Shown one piece after another: positions 1 to 6,170 of a DNA stretch of 6,684 nt; positions within the stretch are counted from its first letter, which is position 1; every line of letters begins with the position of its first letter. This stretch comes from an uncultured Ruminococcus sp. (GTDB taxonomy: Bacteria; Bacillota; Clostridia; Oscillospirales; Acutalibacteraceae), in contig CACXDE010000465.1 of the NCBI GenBank assembly GCA_902766305.1, forward strand, positions 1 to 6,684, written 5' to 3'. A model generated the notes under the pieces. That model was not told the DNA's origin, ran no database searches, and worked only from the letters and a program-made list of their open reading frames with translations. A program made the translations under genes and the position numbers.

Positions 1-1620
1 CACGGCTTCATTTTCAAGCTGTTTTATAATGCTGTCACTTAGTCCAAGCTCCGACATATCAAGCAAAGCGTCCGGATCACGGGCAAATACACCGCTGCCG
101 CTTGCCCTGTCCATTGTACGCTTGCCTGCCTGAGAGCCTTTTGAATGGTGATGACAGTAAATAACGGCTGTGCCAAGCTCCGTGCATATCTTGTCAAACT
201 GGTTGCAGAATGCCGCCATCTGATCTGCGCTGTTCTCGTCACCGGTTATGACCTTGTAGATAGGGTCAAGGATGACGGCTATATAATTCTTTTCCCTTGC
301 CCTGTGTATCAACTTTGGCGCAAGCTTGTCAAGCGGTATGCTGCGCCCTCTGAGATTCCATATATCAATGTTTTTTATGTTTTCCGGTCTGATGCCAAGC
401 ACCTTGTAAACATCCCTGAAACGGTGCAGACAAGAAGCCCTGTCAAGCTCTAAATTTACATACAGGACTCGCCCCTGAGCGCATTTGCGTTCAAGCCACT
501 CTCCGCCCTCTGCGACTGCTATGCACAGCTCGATCAGACTGAATGATTTGCCTGCCTTCGAGGGTCCTGCAATGAGCATCTTATGCCCCTGTCTTAAAAT
601 ACCGTCTATCAGACACGGCGCAAGGTCGGGCATATTATCCCATACCCCCGCAAGGTTTTCCGCATCAGGAAGCTCATCGTGCACCGTTTCGGTATATTCC
701 TTCCACTCGTCAAAGCTTTTAAGACCTATATTTACAGCAAGAAGCTCCTGCCGCTTCCCATTTCTGATAACTCCGGGCATACGGGAAAGACGGGACGGAT
801 TTTTATTTGACGTATCGACTGAAAGTCCCGCATTCTGACAGACGCTGTACAGATATTCTACCCTGCGGCGGTATTCCTCACGGTTTGCGCCGTCAATATG
901 TACGATAGCATGAATGCTTTTTTTACCGCTGTAAACAAGCGCCGCAACAGGGAGTTTCATCTCCTCTATGATGCGCCTTTGCTGTGCAGGCTCCATATTG
1001 TCACACTCTACAAGAGCATAGCGGAATTCCGTGACATTATCATTTTTTACGCCGCTGCCGTCAAGCGGGTTGAAGCGTATCCATGCGCCGGCTTCTTTGT
1101 TATAATCTCCGAAGGCTGCGCCTATATCATGATAATTTGAAAGTGCCTGAATGAGCTGACCTGCCGTCCTGTCGAAATGTCCCTTTGACGGCATGAACCG
1201 ACCGTCCTTCTCCCAGCTTTCAGTAACATATCCGACATTATCATTGGATTCAAATATCGTTTCAAGATAGGTTATAAGCTGTTTATGATCTTCCGTCTGC
1301 GCCTTTTCTGCGGGATTGCCGCCGTCGTAGGATATCTCATCATTCCAGTCAAGTTCATGTTCCTCTGAGGTCTTGTAGCCGCTTTTATACGCCATCTGAA
1401 ATACTGTAGCGCCTGTTATCGGCTCGGCGCTCCCGGAAAAGCTTTCCCATTTTCTTTCACATTCTCCGCTGTGATAACGACTGTCTGCTCTGCTCCAATC
1501 GTCCCATACGGACACGGGCAGACCTTCATTTTTCAGCGCCATGCCGACGCTGACCCACTCCTGATAGGTCAGTCCGGCAGGATCAATATAGTTAAGTGCT
1601 TCTGTAATATCGTTTATAAT
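1..1620 (-). CDS. Primase-helicase, PriCT_2 + AEP-like primase + RepA-like ATPase (3' end outside window)
   Basis: This is probably the replication initiator: it would open DNA with a RepA-like hexameric ATPase and lay primers. The frame is open for 540 codons and runs off the left edge, so the C-terminus is missing. Numbering the ATT at 1618-1620 as residue 1, residues 5-83 match PriCT_2 (EWVSVGMALK, WDDWS, then a C-E-x-K-W segment). Residues 200-284 carry the three signatures of archaeo-eukaryotic primases: E205-x-D207, S235-I-H237 and D269, followed by NPSRLSRMPG. Residues 340-540 are an AAA_25/RepA ATPase with Walker A GPSKAGKS (352-359), Walker B AVILDP (448-453) and a CHHHSKG segment (489-495) typical of this family. 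It follows the SF2 helicase gene with a 4-7 nt overlap. No ATG, GTG or TTG fits: TGA stands in frame at 1624-1626, and the first ATG (1540-1542) would cut into PriCT_2. The start is therefore ATT (1618-1620) or ATA (1615-1617). The ATPase call is firm; the primase activity is inferred from motifs. Confidence 0.87.
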   Translation of the reverse strand, partial: MINDITEALNYIDPAGLTYQEWVSVGMALKNEGLPVSVWDDWSRADSRYHSGECERKWESFSGSAEPITGATVFQMAYKSGYKTSEEHELDWNDEISYDGGNPAEKAQTEDHKQLITYLETIFESNDNVGYVTESWEKDGRFMPSKGHFDRTAGQLIQALSNYHDIGAAFGDYNKEAGAWIRFNPLDGSGVKNDNVTEFRYALVECDNMEPAQQRRIIEEMKLPVAALVYSGKKSIHAIVHIDGANREEYRRRVEYLYSVCQNAGLSVDTSNKNPSRLSRMPGVIRNGKRQELLAVNIGLKSFDEWKEYTETVHDELPDAENLAGVWDNMPDLAPCLIDGILRQGHKMLIAGPSKAGKSFSLIELCIAVAEGGEWLERKCAQGRVLYVNLELDRASCLHRFRDVYKVLGIRPENIKNIDIWNLRGRSIPLDKLAPKLIHRAREKNYIAVILDPIYKVITGDENSADQMAAFCNQFDKICTELGTAVIYCHHHSKGSQAGKRTMDRASGSGVFARDPDALLDMSELGLSDSIIKQLENEAV

Positions 1621-3218
1621 GGCTCACCTCGTTTCAAGTTGATATGATAATTTGAAACGTCTATCTCATGAGGTACTCGCCAGTCGTTGGCGGCTATCCT
1701 GTCTATCAGACTTTTTGCGGCTTCAAAATCCCATGTGCCGACGTGCCTGAACCCCTTGCTTTCAAGGAAACGTATCTGCTTTGGCGTAGTCAGTCCTGCA
1801 TTTCTCCGCTTATCAAGGCGGTCAAGTATCATTTTTGCCTTACCTGCGTTGTCGATCTCATCAGGATAAATGCCGTACTTTTCAAGCGCCCTTTTCTGAT
1901 TATCCGTAGGCGGAGACATCTCCCATCCGAAGGTCGGAACATAGGATGATAGATCCTCAGCCTGTATTGACATCTCGTATTGAAGCGGATCAACAAGCTT
2001 TCGTTTGCGCCGCTTCATTTCGTCAAGGGTTCTTGCAAGCGCTTCTTCCCGCTGTGAAACAACATCCTCGCTTGCCTGCTCTGCGGCTTCTTCTATATCA
2101 AAGGGAGTGCCTGCGTTTCCGGACATATTCTCCGTCATTTTCTTTGCGACCTCTTCATTTTCACAGATCAGATGTGCGGGTCTGCAAAGCTCATGCCTTT
2201 CGGTATGCCACAGGAAGTCAAGCAGCAGAAGGTTTTTCTTACCCTGACAAAGCCTTGTCCCTCTGCCCACCATCTGACAGTAAAGCGCCCTGACCTTTGT
2301 CGGTCTGAGAATAATAACACAGTCAACGGACGGACAATCCCAACCCTCAGTCAGAAGCATTGAATTGCACAGGACATTGTATCTGCCGTTTTCAAAATCC
2401 GCAAGTATCTGCGCCCTGTCCTCACTGTTTCCATTGACCTCTGCGGCATTAAAGCCGGTTTTATTCAGGATATCCCTGAATTTCTGCGAGGTACTGACAA
2501 GCGGAAGGAAAACAACCGTTTTTCTGTTTTTGCAGTATTTTTTCATTTCCTCTGCGATCTGATAAAGATACGGGTCGAGAGCTGTATCAATGTCACTTGC
2601 TTTGAAGTCTCCTGCCTGAACCGAAACACCTGACAAGTCAAGCTTCAGCGGGATAGTTACCGCCTTGATAGGTGAAAGATATCCTTCTTTAATTGCTTTC
2701 GGGAGAGTATATTCATAAGCAAGGCTGTCAAAAACCGTACCTAAGTTTTTCATATCGCCCCTGTCGGGAGTCGCCGTTACACCGAGGATATCTGAGTTGC
2801 TGAAATGCTGCAATATCCGCTGATAGCTGTCAGAAACTGCATGATGAGCCTCGTCAATGATTATTGTATCAAAAAAATCAGGCTGGAACATTTTCAGCCT
2901 TTTTTCTCTCATAAGCGTCTGAACGCTTCCGACAGTAACACGGTACCACGAATCAAGGCAGGAGCTTTCAGCCTTTTCAAGCGATGACCGGATACCGGTA
3001 GTTTTATACAGCTTGTCAGCTGCCTGTTCAAGCAGCTCACTGCGATGTGCGAGGATAAGCACACGCTTACCCTCACGCACACATTCTTCTGTTACCTTTG
3101 CAAATACGATCGTTTTTCCGCAGCCTGTCGGAAGTACGAGAAGTGTCCGGGAATATCCTTCCTTCCATTGCTGCTTTATAGCCGTAACAGCTTCGTTTTG
3201 ATATGTTCTAAGTTTCAT
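1614..3218 (-). CDS. SF2 DEAD/DEAH-box (ResIII-type) helicase
   Basis: An ATP-driven nucleic-acid helicase or translocase of superfamily 2, 534 residues. The core is complete: a LRTYQNEAV start segment (residues 3-11), Walker A PTGCGKT (30-36), motif Ia LILAHRSELL, motif II DEAH (122-125), motif III TAT (148-150), then a second RecA-like lobe with motif V (TEGWDCPSVD) and motif VI QMVGRGTR (315-322). After a charged, probably helical linker (about 380-412), the C-terminus carries two copies of a small T-x-x-Q-x-x-x-L-x-x-x-G domain (about 438-475 and 477-515). I start at the ATG at 3216-3218, two bases after the TGA of the DUF669 gene. An in-frame ATG 8 codons upstream lies inside that gene with no properly spaced ribosome site. 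The site before the chosen start is also weak (GGGTG, about 10 nt away), so translation is probably coupled to the upstream gene. In phage modules such helicases sit next to SSB-like and Sak4-like genes and are thought to act in replication or recombination; the exact substrate is unknown. Confidence 0.95.
   Translation of the reverse strand: MKLRTYQNEAVTAIKQQWKEGYSRTLLVLPTGCGKTIVFAKVTEECVREGKRVLILAHRSELLEQAADKLYKTTGIRSSLEKAESSCLDSWYRVTVGSVQTLMREKRLKMFQPDFFDTIIIDEAHHAVSDSYQRILQHFSNSDILGVTATPDRGDMKNLGTVFDSLAYEYTLPKAIKEGYLSPIKAVTIPLKLDLSGVSVQAGDFKASDIDTALDPYLYQIAEEMKKYCKNRKTVVFLPLVSTSQKFRDILNKTGFNAAEVNGNSEDRAQILADFENGRYNVLCNSMLLTEGWDCPSVDCVIILRPTKVRALYCQMVGRGTRLCQGKKNLLLLDFLWHTERHELCRPAHLICENEEVAKKMTENMSGNAGTPFDIEEAAEQASEDVVSQREEALARTLDEMKRRKRKLVDPLQYEMSIQAEDLSSYVPTFGWEMSPPTDNQKRALEKYGIYPDEIDNAGKAKMILDRLDKRRNAGLTTPKQIRFLESKGFRHVGTWDFEAAKSLIDRIAANDWRVPHEIDVSNYHINLKRGEPL
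1623..1630 (-). promoter_or_regulatory. Shine-Dalgarno site of the primase-helicase gene
   Basis: The minus strand reads GAGGTGAG here, inside the last codons of the SF2 helicase gene. From the GAGGTG core the spacing is 4 nt to the ATT codon and 7 nt to the ATA codon. A strong site so close to two isoleucine codons, with no ATG nearby, is the main reason for placing the start there rather than at the ATG about 80 nt downstream. Confidence 0.65.
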
Positions 3219-3220
3219 TA

Positions 3221-3688
3221 TCAGAATGCACCCGGCTTCCATCCACCCATAGCAGGAGCTGCGGGAGCAATATAATCGTAATACTTTGCGATCTTATTAT
3301 TTTCCTTTGTCTGCCCCTTATCATTGGTGTATTTATCAACGATAAGCTTGCAGCGACCCTTTGAACCAATAACGGCATTCCAGTTCATACGAACCTTTTC
3401 GCCCTGCTTTTTCTGACCGATGGAACGGAAAAACTGTGACAGCTTCCATTCCATTTTTGAATGAAGTACAAGATAATCCTTGACAACAACAGAATCCCTG
3501 CCGTTTGACACTCTGATATCAAGCACAGCCATATTTGACGGCGGTATACTGTCGCTGCCTTTTGAGCGGCTGCGCTCGAAGGATGTTACTTCAAAATCGT
3601 AATCTCCTTCCGGAAGCACGATAAATTCATCATCACGGGATATTTCATCATCCCATGCGTATTCTCTTTCATTTTCAAAACTTGACAT
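3221..3688 (-). CDS. DUF669 family protein, putative phage single-strand DNA-binding protein
   Basis: 155 residues. The pattern fits DUF669 of phage replication modules: an acidic N-terminus (EYAWDDEI), then LPEGDYDFEVTSFERSRSKGS, a strand-rich centre with LDIRV and VVVKDYLVLHSKMEWKLSQFF, and a basic strand region with RCKLIVDKYTNDKGQTK. Family members occur where an SSB is expected and are generally taken to be OB-fold single-strand binders; that role is inferred here. The end is unusual for an SSB: a short Ala/Pro/Gly stretch finishing in GGWKPGAF, not an acidic DDDxPF tip. Its last six residues resemble the end of the SMC-like protein two genes upstream. The chosen ATG (3686-3688) has AAAGGGA 8 nt before it; an in-frame ATG six codons earlier has no such site. 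The 49-nt gap from the Sak4-like gene is the widest in the window. Confidence 0.82.
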   Translation of the reverse strand: MSSFENEREYAWDDEISRDDEFIVLPEGDYDFEVTSFERSRSKGSDSIPPSNMAVLDIRVSNGRDSVVVKDYLVLHSKMEWKLSQFFRSIGQKKQGEKVRMNWNAVIGSKGRCKLIVDKYTNDKGQTKENNKIAKYYDYIAPAAPAMGGWKPGAF

Positions 3689-3696
3689 ATTATCAA

Positions 3697-3703
3697 TCCC
3701 TTT
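3697..3703 (-). promoter_or_regulatory. Shine-Dalgarno site deciding the DUF669 start
   Basis: The minus strand reads AAAGGGA, 8 nt before the ATG at 3686-3688. It lies downstream of the alternative in-frame ATG at 3704-3706, so it can serve only the shorter form of the protein. Confidence 0.65.
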
Positions 3704-3733
3704 CATTGTGTGTTTCGTAATAATAATCTTTAA

Positions 3734-3746
3734 CCGTTCAGAACGG
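3734..3746. repeat. 13-bp perfect inverted repeat across the end of the Sak4-like gene
   Basis: The sequence CCGTTC-A-GAACGG is a perfect palindrome with 6-bp arms around one central base, straddling the TGA stop at 3738-3740. A one-base loop rules out a normal RNA hairpin and no T-run follows on either strand, so it is not a standard terminator. It could be a protein-binding site or chance. Confidence 0.4.
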
Positions 3747-4844
3747 CAGGTCTATGATTCCTTCCTTTACTCCAAACTCGTAAAGCTGAGGAAATGCGGC
3801 TATCAGACATCCGTCAATAAAGTCTTTTGGATAGTTCTTAAATGGTGTTCCCGGCGGGAAATATCCTCGCTTTGCAACGATCTTTTCTATATCGCTGACA
3901 GTCATGCCCTGAACAATCATCAGATCAGCAAGGGCTTTCGGAACATAATCCGGAACAGAACTTCTGTTTTCACTCAGTACCGGAACGCCCTTTTCTTTCA
4001 CTTCATCAATAAATGTTTCAAGCGGATCCTCTTTTGGTTGTTCTCGCTGAGCTTGCTGTACAGGCTCGCTATGCTGTACAGGCTCGCTATGCTGTACCGG
4101 CTGAGCTATCGAAGCAGTTTCCGCTTTACTTTTTGTACCTTCAACAACAGCTGATATGCTATTATAATCAAACGGCATGACATCAGGCAGATCACAGCGG
4201 TTTTTTGCATCCCATGAAGCCGTATGGCTTGTATACATAATACGCTGCTGCCCGCCCTGCCCCTTGTACTTATCGCCTGACTTGACTACAACGGTCTTGT
4301 AATTTGCAAACAACAGCAGATCGCTCCATTCTTTGAGCAAGGGAGAACACTGTTTTGTAAGCTTCAGCTCCCACCTGTCATAGCTGCCCATTTCATCAGG
4401 CTGTTCAACCTTACGCATCTGAGCATGAGCCGTAAAGACAACGTTTATTCCCTTATCGATCACTTCGGTCAGCTTATTGATAAGCTTTCCGAATTCTTCC
4501 TGAACATATGTATAACCCTTGCCCCAGCCAAAGTCTTCAATGCCGTCTTTATTTGCTCTGTCGCATACAGCTCTTATGCACAGTTTTTCCGCCCAGTCTG
4601 CTGTATCAATAACAAGCGTTCTGCATACATCCGGATTCTGCCTGACATACTCGACCTGCTGCATGAGCATTTCCCACGATGTCGGAGCGTCAAATCTTGC
4701 AACATCAAGCTGTCCCGTACTGCCCTCAGTGTCGATGAAAACAGGGTCAGGGAACTTTGAGGCAAAGGTTGATTTTCCCACGCCTTCCTGGCCGTAGACA
4801 ACTATTTTCAATGCTTTTTTTATTTTCCCTTTATTAATGTTCAT
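3738..4844 (-). CDS. AAA_24 family ATPase, Sak4-like putative recombinase
   Basis: A P-loop ATPase with RecA-like fold, of the phage AAA_24 group that includes Sak4-type single-strand annealing and pairing proteins. It probably acts with a phage SSB, here most likely the DUF669 protein next door. 368 residues: Walker A GQEGVGKS (18-25), FIDTEGS (36-42), Walker B TLVID with D80, and a sensor-like VVFTAH (135-140). A low-complexity Gln/Pro/Ser/Glu linker (about 235-275) contains the hexapeptide EPVQHS repeated. It leads to a helical C-terminal domain (about 298-360) with RGYFPPGTPFKNYPKDFIDG, a segment I recognise as typical of these phage ATPases. The very end is IIDLPF, like the tip by which SSB proteins recruit partners. 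The ATG at 4842-4844 is preceded by GGAGGT at 10 nt; a possible TTG start six codons earlier overlaps that site and is discounted. Family assignment is firm; recombinase function is inferred. Confidence 0.9.
   Translation of the reverse strand: MNINKGKIKKALKIVVYGQEGVGKSTFASKFPDPVFIDTEGSTGQLDVARFDAPTSWEMLMQQVEYVRQNPDVCRTLVIDTADWAEKLCIRAVCDRANKDGIEDFGWGKGYTYVQEEFGKLINKLTEVIDKGINVVFTAHAQMRKVEQPDEMGSYDRWELKLTKQCSPLLKEWSDLLLFANYKTVVVKSGDKYKGQGGQQRIMYTSHTASWDAKNRCDLPDVMPFDYNSISAVVEGTKSKAETASIAQPVQHSEPVQHSEPVQQAQREQPKEDPLETFIDEVKEKGVPVLSENRSSVPDYVPKALADLMIVQGMTVSDIEKIVAKRGYFPPGTPFKNYPKDFIDGCLIAAFPQLYEFGVKEGIIDLPF
4055..4102. repeat. 18-bp tandem repeat, two full copies and a partial third
   Basis: Two identical 18-bp units (4055-4072 and 4073-4090, plus strand GCTGTACAGGCTCGCTAT) are followed by a third that matches, with one mismatch, to about 4102. 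They lie in frame in the linker of the Sak4-like ATPase and encode the hexapeptide EPVQHS in tandem. The unit is a multiple of three, so copy number can change without breaking the frame. Confidence 0.9.
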
Positions 4845-4854
4845 ATAAATTTTT

Positions 4855-4860
4855 ACCTCC
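4855..4860 (-). promoter_or_regulatory. Shine-Dalgarno site of the Sak4-like gene
   Basis: The minus strand reads GGAGGT in the short AT-rich gap after the SMC-like gene, 10 nt before the ATG at 4842-4844. It excludes the overlapping TTG at 4860-4862 as the start. Confidence 0.75.
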
Positions 4861-4867
4861 AATTTTT

Positions 4868-6166
4868 TTAAAATTTACCCGGAGTCCACGAAAGCGGTGC
4901 CGACGCAGGTTCATTTTTTACATATCCATCTTCAATGATCACGGAACATTCATCGCCAGCAGATACTCGTGTTGCTATTGCCTGCAAGCCTTCTTTTTCA
5001 AGCCATTTTCCGAACTCCGAAAGAGTATCTATATCCATCTGTTCAAGCTTATCAAGCAGTACAAAGCCGCATTTTGGATTAAGCTTTCTGACAATAGCTG
5101 CTGCAACCTTCAACTGTTCACTTCCGCTCATATTATCCCAGGCATATCCTTTATATGTAAGCAAGCCGTCTTTTACTGACAGCTCCGGAAGCGGAAGATC
5201 AGAATTACTCAGCAAATCCGTTTTATCCTGCCTTACCTTTTCAAGCTGACTTGTAAGATCATCATATTCTTTCCGGTAAGCTTCAGCATCTATTTCAGCC
5301 TTTTCACGTTCCATGTTTTCTCGTATTTTACGATTAAGCATATCTATTTCAGCAATATTTTTTTCAAGCTCCGCTGTGCTTTCATCCTGAAGCTGCATTG
5401 CAGTTTTCTTCGCTGTTTCAAGCTCTGCAAGTGTTTCTGTAAGTTCCATGTCTTTTGCATTAAAAGTTTTTTGTAAACGATCAAGTTCTTTTTTTAAGAG
5501 CATTTTTTCACGACAAATAGTATTTGCTCTGTCTTCTATCCTGTTTACATATTCTCGCTTACGCTGATTTTCACCGTTTTGCGCAAGTATATCCTGCTGT
5601 TGTTTGATAAGTTCTGCCGCCGATATTGGTTCTTTTGGAAGTCCTGTGTGAAGCGGCAGCTCGTCAGCATATTTCTTTTTCCTGTCAGCTATCCTGCCTA
5701 TCTCTGTCCTGCGATTATAGATTTTGTTTTCTTTGCTTTCAAGCTCATAGAGCTTGTCTTCTACACCGATTATCCGAAGAAGAATGTTAGCTTTTTCTTT
5801 GTTTGACATATTCATAAATCTTGGAAGGTCAAGCGCAAGCTCAGAGATAAAACTATCAAGCAGCTGTTGACCTGATTTTTTTCCGTTTGGATCAGTTACT
5901 TTCAAGGCACCGTTTTTTCCGCTGCGTTCAACAATCATACCGTTATCAAGTGTGATTTTTAAATGAGGCGGAACAATAGATCCTTCACGCTGAGGGTCTG
6001 ACGGGCGAAATTTATTTCCGCCTAAAGTCCATGCAATCGCATCAATGACAGATGTTTTTCCCTGACCATTTCTTCCACCTATAATTGTCAGACCGTTTTC
6101 TGTCGGCTCAAGCTTCACTGCCTTGATCCTCTTAATATTTTCAAGTTCGAGCGTATTGATTTTCAT
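4868..6166 (-). CDS. SMC/RecF/SbcC-like ATPase with short coiled coil
   Basis: An ABC-type DNA-repair ATPase, 432 residues. It starts with KINTLELENIKRIKAVKLEP, the usual first strands of RecF/SbcC heads, then Walker A GRNGQGKT (31-38) and SVIDAIAWTLGG. Residues about 130-320 are rich in Glu, Lys, Leu and Gln and should form a coiled coil, interrupted near PLHTGLPKEP (171-180). The C-terminal half-head has the ABC signature MSGSEQ (346-351) and a Walker B strand FVLLD ending at D372. It is far shorter than SbcC or SMC and has no CxxC zinc hook (only C218 lies in the coil). The usual Glu after the Walker B Asp is Lys here (DKLEQMD), and the position of the switch His is R400 (ATRVS). The tail ends in WTPGKF. 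GGGAGGT stands 6 nt before the ATG at 6164-6166. No SbcD-like nuclease is in the window. The role is probably DNA end or fork processing, or partner loading during phage recombination; this is inference. Confidence 0.87.
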   Translation of the reverse strand: MKINTLELENIKRIKAVKLEPTENGLTIIGGRNGQGKTSVIDAIAWTLGGNKFRPSDPQREGSIVPPHLKITLDNGMIVERSGKNGALKVTDPNGKKSGQQLLDSFISELALDLPRFMNMSNKEKANILLRIIGVEDKLYELESKENKIYNRRTEIGRIADRKKKYADELPLHTGLPKEPISAAELIKQQQDILAQNGENQRKREYVNRIEDRANTICREKMLLKKELDRLQKTFNAKDMELTETLAELETAKKTAMQLQDESTAELEKNIAEIDMLNRKIRENMEREKAEIDAEAYRKEYDDLTSQLEKVRQDKTDLLSNSDLPLPELSVKDGLLTYKGYAWDNMSGSEQLKVAAAIVRKLNPKCGFVLLDKLEQMDIDTLSEFGKWLEKEGLQAIATRVSAGDECSVIIEDGYVKNEPASAPLSWTPGKF

Positions 6167-6170
6167 AAGT

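Noticed and set aside
145..453. Plus-strand open frame of 102 codons
   Set aside because: It lies opposite the RepA-like ATPase domain, whose frame on the minus strand is continuous and full of family motifs. The plus-strand product has no recognisable features.
1611..1625. Programmed -1 frameshift fusing the SF2 helicase to the primase-helicase
   Set aside because: The frames are in the right relation, but there is no slippery heptamer at the overlap (GAG CCA TTA TAA). A ribosome site for independent initiation is present.
3689..3737. Internal promoter in the gap before the DUF669 gene
   Set aside because: The gap is AT-rich, but I found no -35 and -10 pair at 16-18 nt spacing. The best partial -35 (TAGACC) is 23 nt from an AT-rich hexamer.
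3708..4154. Plus-strand open frame of 148 codons with a repeated LYRLAM motif
   Set aside because: The repeat is only the antisense reading of the 18-bp tandem repeat in the Sak4-like gene. The product otherwise looks like random aromatic-rich translation.
4845..4878. AT-only stem (AAATTTT with AAAATTT) flanking the ribosome site of the Sak4-like gene, a possible RNA switch
   Set aside because: A 7-bp A-U stem with a large loop is too weak to sequester the site, and such pairings arise by chance in AT-rich gaps.
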